A stretch of 64,000 nucleotides of DNA from JANXAZ01 sp964504655 (GCA_964504655.1 CAZDFD010000009.1:1-64000), one strand, 5' to 3'; positions 9,174 to 17,435 are shown, counted from the first letter of the stretch. A program made the numbers and translations. The notes: generated by a model not told the origin, from the letters alone.

Positions 9174-9691
9174 GCCGCGAGCTGCTTCTCGAAGGTCTCC
9201 TCGAGCGGCCGGTGACGATCCCGGCCCCCGCACCCTCGGCCGAGGCCCTGGCCGAGCTCGCCCGCACGGTCGACCGCCAGGCGCTGCGCCGGCTCGGCCG
9301 CTCGCTCGTCGTCCGTCAGGTGGACGCCGGCTCGTGCAACGGCTGCGAGCTCGAGATCCACGCCCTCAACAACGCGGTCTACGACCTCGAGCGCTTCGGG
9401 ATCCGCTTCGCGGCGAGCCCGAAGCACGCCGACGTGCTGCTGGTCACGGGACCCGTCACGCGCAACATGGTCGAGGCCCTGCGCCGCGCCTTCGACTGCA
9501 CGCCGGCGCCCCGCTGGGTGGTGGCGGCCGGCGACTGCGCCGCCGGCTGCGGCGTGTTCGCCGGGTCCTACGCGCTCGCCGGCGGCAGCGGCGCGGTCGC
9601 CGAGGTGATCCCGGTGCATCTCCACATCAAGGGCTGCCCGCCGAGCCCGCTCGAACTCCTGCGCGGGCTCCTGGCGCTGCTCGAGGGCTGA
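9170..9691 (+). CDS. hyfI: HyfI/NuoB-like small subunit with one [4Fe-4S] cluster
   Basis: A 173-residue relative of NuoB and HyfI. All four cluster ligands appear intact: the CNGC pair at residues 56 and 59, GDCAAGC downstream, and the GCPPSP motif near the end. The protein can thus hold the N2-type cluster even though its partner HyfG lacks nickel ligands. The GTG at 9170 overlaps the hyfG stop; later starts are possible because the first 45 residues are not conserved in type. No HyfA/HyfH-type ferredoxin gene, formate dehydrogenase or Hyp maturation gene follows, so the electron donor is not apparent. Confidence 0.88.
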   Translation: MSRELLLEGLLERPVTIPAPAPSAEALAELARTVDRQALRRLGRSLVVRQVDAGSCNGCELEIHALNNAVYDLERFGIRFAASPKHADVLLVTGPVTRNMVEALRRAFDCTPAPRWVVAAGDCAAGCGVFAGSYALAGGSGAVAEVIPVHLHIKGCPPSPLELLRGLLALLEG

Positions 9692-9701
9692 GGAAGGCCG
9701 C

Positions 9702-10601
9702 TCAGGCCGGCCGCGGCGGCAGGTCGAGCCGGGCGACGATTCCCTCGAGCCTCGCGCCGGGTGCCGGATAGCGGGCCATCACGAGCGGATCGTGACCGGG
9801 CACGATGTGGTCGGTGCTCGGCGCGAGCGCCCGCAGCCGGTCGTAGCCGCGCAGCGTCGCCTCGACGTCGTGGACGATGATGAACGGGCGATGGTCCAGG
9901 AGGTTCTCGTAGTAATGGGCGCAATCCGAGGCGAGCACGACCGGCCCGCGCGCGGTCGCCACCCGCACGCACTGGATGCCCTTGGCGTGGCCGCCGATGC
10001 GGTGCACGGTGACCCCGGGGGCGATCTCGCCGTCGCCGTCGTGGAAGGCGACCCGACCGTCGAACACGCGGCGGACCATGGTGCAGACATGCTCGACGCT
10101 GTAGGGCTGGCGGAGCGTCGCGTAGCTCATGCAGCGCCCGGTCGCGTAGGCCATCTCCGTCTCCTGGAGATGGAAGCGGGCGGCCGGGAAGTGGTCGAGC
10201 GTGCCGGCATGGTCGTAGTGCAGGTGGGTCACGATCACGTCCGCGATCGCGGCCGGGTCGATCCCGAGCAGGGCGAGGCCGGCGCGCGGCTCGCGCTCGA
10301 TCACCCGGCCGCGGCGCGCACCCTCCTCGGCATCGAAGCCGGTGTCGACCAGGATCACGCGGTCCCCCGCGCGCAGCACCCAGACATAGTAGTCGAGCGG
10401 CATGGGCGCCGCATCGTGCGCATCGACGCCCAGGAGGCTCTCGCGCCGGGTACGCTGCGGCAGCCGGGCGTAGCGCAGTGCGAGCACTTCCCAGAGCCCG
10501 GACACCGATCGATCTCCCGGCCGTCGACGGGTGATCGCTAGCAGCTCGAAGGCCGGCGCGGCCAGAGCCCGATCCGCGGGTCCGGCCATGCGGCGCGGCA
10601 T
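9702..10601 (-). CDS. MBL-fold hydrolase of the N-acyl homoserine lactonase family
   Basis: The 299-residue protein has the metal-binding signature THLHYDHAG around residues 145-153, a later histidine in GGHAKG, and the Asp/His motifs SDCAHYYENL and PGHDPL. This layout and the opening ALRYARLPQRTR are those of the AttM/AiiA-type lactonase branch of the metallo-beta-lactamase superfamily, which open lactone rings. Substrate is inferred, not shown. The listed ATG gives a non-conserved head of about 30 residues, so the GTG at 10505 is a credible alternative. No signal peptide is visible. It converges with hyfI, leaving only 10 nt between stops. Confidence 0.82.
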   Translation of the reverse strand: MPRRMAGPADRALAAPAFELLAITRRRPGDRSVSGLWEVLALRYARLPQRTRRESLLGVDAHDAAPMPLDYYVWVLRAGDRVILVDTGFDAEEGARRGRVIEREPRAGLALLGIDPAAIADVIVTHLHYDHAGTLDHFPAARFHLQETEMAYATGRCMSYATLRQPYSVEHVCTMVRRVFDGRVAFHDGDGEIAPGVTVHRIGGHAKGIQCVRVATARGPVVLASDCAHYYENLLDHRPFIIVHDVEATLRGYDRLRALAPSTDHIVPGHDPLVMARYPAPGARLEGIVARLDLPPRPA

Positions 10602-10685
10602 GTGACGGTTGCATGCACCGGCCTTCGTCCGCCCCGACGGACCGCGTTAGACGGTGCGTGTCTGTTCGGCCTCCCTGATCCTGGT

Positions 10686-10720
10686 CGGGCCGGGCGGGAC
10701 CCTCCGCCCGGCCCGTTTCT
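10686..10720. terminator. Strong GC hairpin, possible terminator
   Basis: CGGGCCGGGCGG (10686-10697) pairs perfectly with CCGCCCGGCCCG (10704-10715) around a six-base loop. On the plus strand it is followed by TTTCTC; on the minus strand, the sense strand of both flanking genes, no T-run follows. It lies 18 nt beyond the exonuclease stop and may stop or slow that transcript. Confidence 0.5.
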
Positions 10721-10732
10721 CGTCGCGGCGCC

Positions 10733-11758
10733 TCAGCCAGCCTCCTCCTCGTAGCCGAGGAGGGCGAGCGCGCGCGCCGCGACGCCGCGCTTGCCGAGCG
10801 CATGGGCGAGCGCCTCCTCGCGGCCGTGGGTGATCCAGACCTCCTCCGCCCCGACCTCGGCGCAGGTGGCCAGGAGCTCGTCCCAGTCGGCATGGTCGGA
10901 GATCACGAGCGGGAGCTCGACGCCGCGCTGCTTGACCCGCTGCTTGACCCGCATCCAGCCCGAAGCGAGCCCGGTCACGGGCTCGGGCAGCCGCCGCGCC
11001 CAGCGCTCGGCCAGGGCCCCGGGCGGAGCCAGCACGATCTCGCCGGCCAGATCCTCGCGCACGCCGCCGCGCCCGCCGCTGGTCGCCGGGCGCAGCTCGC
11101 CGAGCTCGATGCCGTGCCGGAGATAGAGCGAGCACAGGGAGGCGAGCGCGCCGTGCAGATAGATCGGCCGGTCGTAGTGCGCGGCGCGCAGGAGCGCGAT
11201 CAGCCGTTGCGCCTTGCCGAGACCGTAGACGCCGATCAGCAGGCAGCGCGTCCCCGCCTGCTCGCGGGCGCGCAGGAGCCGCGCGATCTCGCCCTCGACC
11301 GGCGGATGGCGGAAGACCGGCAGGCCGAAGGTCGCCTCGGTGACGAAGAGATCGCACGGCACCGGCAGGAACGGTACGCAGGTCGGATCGGGCCGGCGCT
11401 TGTAGTCGCCCGACCAGACCATGCGTCGTCCGGCATGCTCGACGACGATCTGGGCCGAGCCCAGCACGTGCCCGGCCGGGGCCAGCCAGAGCCGGGTCTC
11501 GCCCAGCTCGACGACCTCGCCCAGGGGCAGGGGGCGGGCCCGGCCATACGCCTCCTCGCCGTACCGGCAGCGCATGATCGCCAGGGTCTCGGGCGTGGCG
11601 ATCACCTCGCCATGGCCGGGTCGGGCATGGTCGGAATGGCCGTGGCTCACCACCGCCCGGGCGACCGGCCGGACCGGATCGACGAAGAACCCGCCCGGGC
11701 GGACCAGGAGCCCCTCGGGCCTCGGCTCGAGCCAGCCGGCGGGAGAGCCCTCGGCCAT
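10733..11758 (-). CDS. Ligase-associated DNA damage response exonuclease (MBL/beta-CASP-like)
   Basis: The 341-residue protein carries the metal site SHGHSDHARPGH around residue 40 and later HADWDE and THGREEAL motifs, as in RNase J/CPSF73-like nucleases. The N-terminus (LEPRPEGLLVRPGGFFVDP) is typical of the exonuclease that accompanies an ATP-dependent DNA ligase in a bacterial DNA-repair module. The matching ligase is in this window but 8.3 kb away, on the same strand. The upstream neighbour, a B3/B4-domain protein, ends only 6 nt before this start, so the two are probably co-transcribed. The module's usual helicase and phosphoesterase are not in the window. Confidence 0.88.
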   Translation of the reverse strand: MAEGSPAGWLEPRPEGLLVRPGGFFVDPVRPVARAVVSHGHSDHARPGHGEVIATPETLAIMRCRYGEEAYGRARPLPLGEVVELGETRLWLAPAGHVLGSAQIVVEHAGRRMVWSGDYKRRPDPTCVPFLPVPCDLFVTEATFGLPVFRHPPVEGEIARLLRAREQAGTRCLLIGVYGLGKAQRLIALLRAAHYDRPIYLHGALASLCSLYLRHGIELGELRPATSGGRGGVREDLAGEIVLAPPGALAERWARRLPEPVTGLASGWMRVKQRVKQRGVELPLVISDHADWDELLATCAEVGAEEVWITHGREEALAHALGKRGVAARALALLGYEEEAG

Positions 11759-11764
11759 CGCCGC

Positions 11765-12421
11765 TCAAGGCCCCGGCACGAGACCGGCCTCGGCCACCAC
11801 CAGCCCGGCCAGGGCGCGGAAGCGGGCGGCCGCCCGCTCGAGCAGCGCCGCATCGATCGGGACCGGCCAGAAGCCGTAGAGCACCACCAGGATCCGCCGG
11901 CTGTCGGTCCGCACCTTGGCGCGTGCGCCGTCGCGGACCGGCCCGCCCACGGGGCCCGAGCCGTCCACCAGCAGCGGCAGCCCGGCGAGCTCGAGCAGCC
12001 GCCCGTCGACGCTCTCGTAGCGCTCACCGGCTCGTCCGGCGCGCAGGCTCAGCGGCGGCACCAGCCGATCCCGATCATGGATGCCGACCGACACCCCGGT
12101 CTCGAGCGAGACGAGCGTGCCGACGTCCACGACGGGCGCGATCCGCGGCACCTGCCGGTCCCTGGCGAGCCGGCGCAGCAGCGCCTCGGCCGAGGGCCGA
12201 TAGCGCGCCGGATCCTTGCCGAGCGCCTTGATCGCCCGGCGGGTCGCGGCGAGCGCCGGCAACTCGACCAACGGCTGCCGCCCGTCCAAGCGCGCAGCGA
12301 CGGCGGCGAGCGCAGCCCCGAGCCCTGCCGGATCGGGCGGATCGTCCAGGCTGCCCGCGAGCAGGCCGAGCCCCGGCCTGACCCCGCGGGCGGCGAGCTC
12401 GGCGTCGATCGAGATGGTCAT
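11765..12421 (-). CDS. B3/B4 domain protein (PheRS beta-like tRNA-binding domain)
   Basis: This 218-residue soluble protein has the stand-alone B3/B4 fold found in the editing region of phenylalanyl-tRNA synthetase beta chains. Typical strings are IKALGKDPARYRPSAEALLRR near residue 85 and VPRIAPVVDVGTLVSLETGV (V-D-x-x-x-x-S-L-x-T) near residue 110. Stand-alone members are thought to act on aminoacyl-tRNA or related substrates, but the function is not settled. The ATG at 12421 gives MTISIDAELAARG; the longer frame upstream is Pro/Arg-rich and rejected. It sits 6 nt upstream of the exonuclease and diverges from the chromate genes. Confidence 0.8.
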   Translation of the reverse strand: MTISIDAELAARGVRPGLGLLAGSLDDPPDPAGLGAALAAVAARLDGRQPLVELPALAATRRAIKALGKDPARYRPSAEALLRRLARDRQVPRIAPVVDVGTLVSLETGVSVGIHDRDRLVPPLSLRAGRAGERYESVDGRLLELAGLPLLVDGSGPVGGPVRDGARAKVRTDSRRILVVLYGFWPVPIDAALLERAAARFRALAGLVVAEAGLVPGP

Positions 12422-12740
12422 CGGCCGTGTCCCCGCCCGCGGCCCCACCGATCGGCCGACCGCCGGCGCGGCCCGGTCTCTGGCCGAGGCGGGCCCGTCG
12501 GGCAAGCCCGGAGGCGCCCGTTCGGATCGTAGTTTTCATAAGATAGATTATCATATCTGATTTCGATCGCACCGGGGTCGAGCCGGTTGGGCCCTTGAAC
12601 GGGCGACGACCGCAGCGCTATGGTTTCGGGACGGGGGTGCAAGCGGCCTCCCCGTCAGACGGTCGAGACGCTGCGCGCGACCGCGCACGGGCGACGTCCA
12701 AGTGCCGCTCCAGCGTCCTGCACAGTCGGGAGCCGGAGCC
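12422..12740. promoter_or_regulatory. 319-nt divergent intergenic region with an AT-rich promoter-like core
   Basis: The stretch separates the divergent B3/B4 protein and ChrB-type genes. Around 12529-12563 the sequence becomes strikingly AT-rich for this genome and holds nested inverted repeats: AGATA and TATCT flank GATTATCA, and GATA-GAT-TATC lies inside. This is the obvious place for promoters and for a regulator such as a chromate-responsive factor. No gene is recognisable in it; no start point can be fixed from sequence. Confidence 0.45.
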
Positions 12741-13568
12741 ATGGACGCCATCTCGTCGTCGATCACCCCTCGGGACCTCGCCGACCGTCTCTGGCGTCCC
12801 GGAGCGCCGCTCCTGATCGACGTGCGCCGGGCCGCGGCCGTCGCCGCGCGGCCGCTCCTGATCGCGAGCGCCCTGCGTCGACCGCCCGAGACGGTCGCGG
12901 CCTGGGCCGGCATGCTGCCTCCGGGCCCGGTCGTCGTCTACTGCGTGCACGGCCACGAGGTGAGCCAGAAGGCGGCGGCGGCGCTCCGGGCGCGTGGCCG
13001 CGACGCGTGCTTCCTCGAAGGTGGGCTCGAGGGCTGGCTCGGGCAGGAGCTGCCGACCGTCCGCCTGCGCCCGCCGCTCGGCGAGACGCCCTCGCTCTGG
13101 GTGACCCGGGAGCGGCCGAAGATCGATCGGATCGCCTGCCCATGGCTGATCCGCCGCTTCCTCGACCCGCTGGCGGAGATCCTGTTCGTGCCGAGCGCGC
13201 GGGTCGCGGAGGTCGCCGCGGCCACTGGAGGCGTGCCTTTCGACGTGCCGGATGTCGAGTTCGGTCATCGCGAGGAACGCTGCAGCTTCGATGCGCTCCT
13301 CGACCTGTTCGGGCTCGCCGCGCCGGGCCTCGCCGATCTCGCCCGGATCGTGCGTGGCGCCGACACCGCGCGGCTCGACCTCGCCCCCGAGGCAGCGGGC
13401 CTGCTCGCCGTCTCGCTCGGGCTGTCGCTGGTCTTTGCCGACGATCGGGAGCAGCTCGCCCATGGCCTCGTGCTCTACGATGCGCTCTGGGCCTGGGCGC
13501 GGGGCGCCCGAGCCGCGACCCACGACCGGCGACCGGGCGGGGCGCACCTGCAGGTCGATCCCCGGTGA
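12741..13568 (+). CDS. chrB: Rhodanese-like domain fused to ChrB-type chromate resistance domain
   Basis: Two parts are visible in 275 residues. Residues 1-115 resemble a rhodanese domain, with LLIDVRR near the start and an active-site-like VVYCVHGHEVS loop containing a cysteine. Residues 120-275 match the ChrB C-terminal domain (TRERPKIDRIACPWLIRRFLDP, then VEFGHREERCSFD). ChrB-type proteins accompany ChrA and act in chromate sensing or resistance. The ATG at 12741 follows GGAGCC. The stop overlaps the chrA start (GTGA), so expression is coupled. Whether this variant regulates transcription or detoxifies sulfur/chromate species cannot be read from sequence. Confidence 0.85.
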   Translation: MDAISSSITPRDLADRLWRPGAPLLIDVRRAAAVAARPLLIASALRRPPETVAAWAGMLPPGPVVVYCVHGHEVSQKAAAALRARGRDACFLEGGLEGWLGQELPTVRLRPPLGETPSLWVTRERPKIDRIACPWLIRRFLDPLAEILFVPSARVAEVAAATGGVPFDVPDVEFGHREERCSFDALLDLFGLAAPGLADLARIVRGADTARLDLAPEAAGLLAVSLGLSLVFADDREQLAHGLVLYDALWAWARGARAATHDRRPGGAHLQVDPR

Positions 13569-14956
13569 GCGGCGCGCCGGCGCCGCCTCCGCTCCCCTCC
13601 CTGGCCGAGGCGGTCCGCACCTGGGCCCGGGTGGCCCTCCTCTCGTTCGGCGGCCCGGCCGGGCAGATCGCGATCATGCACCGCATCCTGGTCGAGGAGA
13701 AGCGCTGGATCGGCGAGCGGCGGTTCCTGCACGCCTTGAACTTCTGCATGCTCCTGCCCGGCCCCGAGGCGCAGCAGCTCACGGTCTACATCGGCTGGCT
13801 CCTCAACGGCCTCAAAGGCGCGCTCGTGGCCGGAACGCTCTTCGTCCTGCCGGGCTATCTGGCGCTCGTGACGCTCTCGATCCTCTACGCGACCCTGGGC
13901 CGGGTGCCGCTCGTCCAGGCAGTCTTCTTCGGCCTCAGGGCGGCCGTCCTCGCGATCGTGCTCGAGGCGGTCCTGCGGATCGGCCGACGGGCGCTGCGCA
14001 GCCGCACGATGCTCGCCATCGCCGCCCTCGCCTTCCTGGCGCTCTTCGCCTTCGCCGTGCCCTTCCCGGCGGTCGTGCTCGGCGCGGGCCTGATCGGCTG
14101 GCTCGGCGGAAGGCTCGGCCCGGCGGCCTTCCTTGCCGGCAGCGGGCCGGGTGGCAAGGAAGGCCTCGCCGAGGTGGCCTCGGCGCTCGGCGAGACGCTG
14201 CCGGACCACGCCCGGCCGCGGCCCGGATGGACGGCGCGGGTGCTCGCCGTCTGCCTGCCGCTCTGGCTCGGGCCGACGCTGCTCCTCTGGACCGTTCTCG
14301 GGTCGGACCATGTCCTGACCGGGATCGCCTGGCTCATGAGCAAGCTGGCGCTCGTGACCTTCGGGGGCGCCTACGCGGTGCTGGCCTGGGTCGCCCAGGC
14401 GGCGGTCGAGAGCCGTGGCTGGCTCGCCCCGGGCGAGATGCTCGACGGGCTGGCGCTCGCCGAGACCACGCCCGGGCCCCTGATCATGGTGCTCCTGTTC
14501 GTCGCCTTCATGGCCGCCTTCCGTGATCCGGGCGGCCTCGACCCGGTCACCGCCGGGATCCTCGGCGGCACGCTCGCGACCTGGGTGACCTTCGTGCCCT
14601 GCTTCCTGTGGATCCTGGCGGGTGCCCCGCACGTCGAGCGGCTGCGCGCCGACCGCCCGCTCGCCGCCGCGCTCGCGGCGATCGGCGCGGCCGTGGTGGG
14701 CGTGATCCTGCAGCTCGCCCTCTGGCTGGCGCTGCACACGCTCTTCGCGGTGGTCGAGCCGGTCCGGATCGGGCCCCTCCGGCTCGACCTGCCCGTGCTC
14801 GCCTCCTGGAACCCCGCCGCCTGTCTCCTGGCGGCGGCGGCCTGCCTCGCCCTCTTCCGCTTCCGTGTCGGCCTCGGGCCGCTCCTCGCCGGCGCCGCGG
14901 GCACCGGCCTTCTGCTCCACCTCCTGCGCTTCGGCCCGCTCGGCTCCCTGCTCTAG
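13565..14956 (+). CDS. chrA: Chromate transporter ChrA (long, two-domain form)
   Basis: The 463-residue membrane protein contains two CHR domains in tandem. The first begins VALLSFGGPAGQIAIMHR with LLPGPEAQQL; the second carries LALVTFGGAYAVLAWVAQ with TTPGPLIM. FGG and PGP motifs in each half are hallmarks of the CHR superfamily, which exports chromate across the inner membrane. The GTG at 13565 overlaps the preceding chrB stop. About ten to twelve hydrophobic helices are present. Both motif pairs are intact, so the transporter looks functional. Confidence 0.92.
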   Translation: MSGAPAPPPLPSLAEAVRTWARVALLSFGGPAGQIAIMHRILVEEKRWIGERRFLHALNFCMLLPGPEAQQLTVYIGWLLNGLKGALVAGTLFVLPGYLALVTLSILYATLGRVPLVQAVFFGLRAAVLAIVLEAVLRIGRRALRSRTMLAIAALAFLALFAFAVPFPAVVLGAGLIGWLGGRLGPAAFLAGSGPGGKEGLAEVASALGETLPDHARPRPGWTARVLAVCLPLWLGPTLLLWTVLGSDHVLTGIAWLMSKLALVTFGGAYAVLAWVAQAAVESRGWLAPGEMLDGLALAETTPGPLIMVLLFVAFMAAFRDPGGLDPVTAGILGGTLATWVTFVPCFLWILAGAPHVERLRADRPLAAALAAIGAAVVGVILQLALWLALHTLFAVVEPVRIGPLRLDLPVLASWNPAACLLAAAACLALFRFRVGLGPLLAGAAGTGLLLHLLRFGPLGSLL

Positions 14957-15330
14957 GCACGAGCCGCCGCCATCTGGTCGAAGCAGGCGAGCGCCTGGGC
15001 TCCGTAGACCGCGGAGGGCCCGCCGCCCATCTCGACCGCCACACCGATCATCTCGAGGAGCTCCTCCCGGGTGACGCCGAGCCGCAGGCAGGCGCGGGTG
15101 TGGAAGACGATGCAGCCCTCGCAGCGGATCGCGATCGAGACGGCGAGCGCGATGAGCTCCTTCTGCTTGTGCGAGAGGGCACCGTCGTGGCTCGCCGCCT
15201 GGACCAGGGCGCGGAACGCCTTCATCGGCTCGCCACCCGCCTGGTGCAGCGCCTTCGAGTTCGCGACGTAGCCCTGCTCGAGCGCCAGATAGTCCTTGGT
15301 CACGGATCTCGACCCTGGTTGTTGAGGCAT
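14953..15330 (-). CDS. Carboxymuconolactone decarboxylase/AhpD-like protein
   Basis: A 125-residue all-helical protein of the CMD family. The motif RCEGCIVFHTRACLRLGVTREEL contains the CxxC-type pair (C70, C73) followed by a histidine, as in AhpD-like alkylhydroperoxidases that use a redox-active dithiol. The ATG at 15330 gives MPQQPG; a GTG nine codons in (15303) gives the more family-like VTKDYLALEQGYVANSK and is equally possible. The stop at 14953-14955 overlaps the end of convergent chrA by 4 nt. A role in peroxide or quinone detoxification is an inference. Confidence 0.85.
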   Translation of the reverse strand: MPQQPGSRSVTKDYLALEQGYVANSKALHQAGGEPMKAFRALVQAASHDGALSHKQKELIALAVSIAIRCEGCIVFHTRACLRLGVTREELLEMIGVAVEMGGGPSAVYGAQALACFDQMAAARA

Positions 15331-15465
15331 CACGCATCTACAGGACGGGGGGCGGACCCGCGAGACGGCACGGATGCGCAGGGCGGGCCGCGTCGTCCGC
15401 ATCTCGCCACGGTCCGGCCTCGCCCTATCTCCGGGCCGACCCACGATGTGAACGGGAGGCCGACC

Positions 15466-16329
15466 ATGCGCATCGCGCAGCCGATCGTCGATCTCTACGA
15501 CCGCTTCACCCACGGCCTGATCGACCGCCGCTCGTTCATGGACGAGCTCGTCCGGCTCGCCGGCGGAACGGCGGCGGCGACCGTCCTGCTCGGGGCGCTG
15601 CGCAACGACTATGCGCACGCCGCCACGGTGCCGGCCGACGATCCCCGGCTGCGGAGCGAGCGGGCGAGCTGGCCGGGGCCGGACGGGCCGATGGCCGGCT
15701 ATCTCGTGCGGCTGCGCGAGGGCGGCCGGCGCCCCGCCGTGATCGTGATCCACGAGAACCGCGGCTTGAACCCACACATCGAAGACGTCGCCCGACGGCT
15801 CGCGCTCGAAGGCTTCCTCACCCTCGCGGTCGACATGCTGGCGCGCGACGGCGGCACGCCCGCGGAGGAGGACAAGGCGCGCGAGCTGATCGGCAGGCTC
15901 GACGCCGAGCCGACCGGGCAGCGGCTCGCCTCGGCGGTGCCGTTCCTGGCCGGCCACCCCGAGAGCAACGGCAGGGTGGGTGCCGTCGGGTTCTGCTGGG
16001 GTGGTGGGATGGTCAACGAGCTCGCCGTCCGTGCCCAGGGCCTCGCGGCCGGCGTCGCCTATTACGGCCGCCAAGTCGCCGCCGAACGGGTACCCTCGAT
16101 CCGCGCCGCGCTCCTCCTGCACTATGCCGAGCAGGACGAGCGCATCAACGCCGGGATCGAGGCCTACCGCACGGCGCTCGAGGCGGCCGGCCGGCGGGTC
16201 GAGATCCACCTCTACCCGGGCACCCAGCACGCGTTCAACAACGACACCAACGCCGCGCGTTACGACCGGGCCGCAGCCGAGCTCGCCTGGGGACGGACGA
16301 TCGCCTTCCTGCGTCGCGAGCTCGGCTGA
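15466..16329 (+). CDS. Dienelactone hydrolase family protein with twin-arginine-like N-terminus
   Basis: The 287-residue alpha/beta hydrolase has the nucleophile elbow GFCWGGG (cysteine nucleophile) near residue 176, HENRGLNPHI near residue 103 and a catalytic-type histidine in GTQHAFNND. These match dienelactone hydrolase-like enzymes. Residues 24-55 (DRRSFMDELVRLAGG then a hydrophobic stretch) resemble a Tat-type export or anchoring segment, as in several relatives. The ATG at 15466 follows GGGAGGCCGACC, a strong ribosome site. The neighbouring CMD-family gene diverges from it. True substrate unknown. Confidence 0.88.
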   Translation: MRIAQPIVDLYDRFTHGLIDRRSFMDELVRLAGGTAAATVLLGALRNDYAHAATVPADDPRLRSERASWPGPDGPMAGYLVRLREGGRRPAVIVIHENRGLNPHIEDVARRLALEGFLTLAVDMLARDGGTPAEEDKARELIGRLDAEPTGQRLASAVPFLAGHPESNGRVGAVGFCWGGGMVNELAVRAQGLAAGVAYYGRQVAAERVPSIRAALLLHYAEQDERINAGIEAYRTALEAAGRRVEIHLYPGTQHAFNNDTNAARYDRAAAELAWGRTIAFLRRELG

Positions 16330-16359
16330 GACCGCGGCTCGACCGGGCCCGCCGGGAGC

Positions 16360-17322
16360 TCAGCTCCAGAAGGCGGGCACGTAGCGCCAGCCGTCACCGT
16401 CCCGGGCGACGTGGCCCACGGCCGGGAACGGGAAATGGTAGCCCACGACCGGCATCCGCTCGCTCGCGAGCATGTCGAGCAGGCGCTTCCTGGTCTCGGC
16501 CGCGCGGTTGCCGTCCATGTCGAAGACCGCCTGCCAGTCCGGGTTGCGCACGAAGAGTTCGGGCTTGTTGGTGGTGTCCGACCAGATGAGCAGGCTCTGG
16601 CCGCCGCTCGAGAGCCGGAAGGCGTGGTGACCCGGGGTGTGGCCGATCGCCGGGATCGCGGTGATGCCCGGGACGAGCTCGCGCTCACCCGCATAGCGCT
16701 CGACCTGGTCGGCGACCGGGGCGAAGACGCGGCGGACGTTCTGGAAGGCGCCCTTCATCGCGTCCGGCGCTCGGCTCATCTGGGCATCGTCCATCCAGAA
16801 GGCCCATTCCGGCTCGGACACGAGGATGCGTGCCTTGGGATAGAGAGGCTCACCCCCCTTGCTGCGCAGGCCGTTGACGTGGTCGCCGTGGAAATGGCTC
16901 ACGACGACGAGGTCGACCTGCTCGGGCGAATAGCCGGCGGCAGCGAGCCCGGCCCGCGCGAGCCCGGTCCCCGGAGCGCCCGAATCGCCGTTGCCGGAGT
17001 CGAGCAGCACGAGCATCGAGCCGGTGTTGACGAGCGTGACGGTGAAGGGGATCAGCAGCGCATCGGTCGGCTGGAAGGCGTCGGCGAGCGCCTGCTGCAC
17101 CTCCGCCAGGGGCGCGTTGCGCACGAAGCCGGCGTCGAGCGGTCGACGGGCATGGCCGTCGAACAGCAGCGTGACCTCGAGTTCGCCCACCTGGAGCCGG
17201 CGGAAGGCCGCGGCCGGTCCGGCCTGCCTGGGTGCCGCCGCCTGCGCCCCCGAGCCCGACGGAACCATCGCCGCCGCGGCGAGCGCCGCGCTCCCGCCCA
17301 GTGTCCGACGCCGGGTGACCAT
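16360..17322 (-). CDS. Tat-exported MBL-fold hydrolase (lactonase/PqsE-like family)
   Basis: A 320-residue metallo-beta-lactamase-fold enzyme. The N-terminus MVTRRRTLGGSAALAAAAM is a twin-arginine signal followed by Ala-rich cleavage sequence, so it should act in the periplasm. The metal motif SHFHGDHVNGL lies near residue 135, with later GHTPGHHA and a terminal histidine in GYHFPFP. Export distinguishes it from the cytoplasmic lactonase-like protein at 9702-10601. The ATG at 17322 is preceded by GGGAGGGCGAGGAC. Its promoter region contains a perfect 18-bp palindrome and a tandem repeat shared with tag. Confidence 0.86.
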   Translation of the reverse strand: MVTRRRTLGGSAALAAAAMVPSGSGAQAAAPRQAGPAAAFRRLQVGELEVTLLFDGHARRPLDAGFVRNAPLAEVQQALADAFQPTDALLIPFTVTLVNTGSMLVLLDSGNGDSGAPGTGLARAGLAAAGYSPEQVDLVVVSHFHGDHVNGLRSKGGEPLYPKARILVSEPEWAFWMDDAQMSRAPDAMKGAFQNVRRVFAPVADQVERYAGERELVPGITAIPAIGHTPGHHAFRLSSGGQSLLIWSDTTNKPELFVRNPDWQAVFDMDGNRAAETRKRLLDMLASERMPVVGYHFPFPAVGHVARDGDGWRYVPAFWS

Positions 17323-17417
17323 GTCCTCGCCCTCCCCTTGGAACCCGGGAGGATGTTGGGCGGAACGGCAGCGGGATCCAGCCGAAGCGGATCGCTCGGA
17401 CGGCGACAGACCTGTTC

Positions 17418-17435
17418 CGGATCGTGCACGATCCG
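17418..17435. promoter_or_regulatory. Perfect 18-bp palindrome between divergent MBL hydrolase and tag
   Basis: CGGATCGTGCACGATCCG is its own reverse complement. It lies 96 nt upstream of the minus-strand hydrolase start and 58 nt upstream of the tag start, a typical position for a dimeric regulator's operator. Factor unknown. Confidence 0.5.

Noticed and set aside
7644..9691. Functional [NiFe] hydrogenase
   Set aside because: The large subunit has valines at both L1 cysteine positions and no C-terminal CxxC, so the nickel site cannot be formed as in active group 4 enzymes.
2564..9691. Part of a complete respiratory complex I operon
   Set aside because: Gene order and the HyfB, HyfE and fused NuoCD-like proteins match the hydrogenase-4 family; nuoA, E, F, G, I and J are absent.
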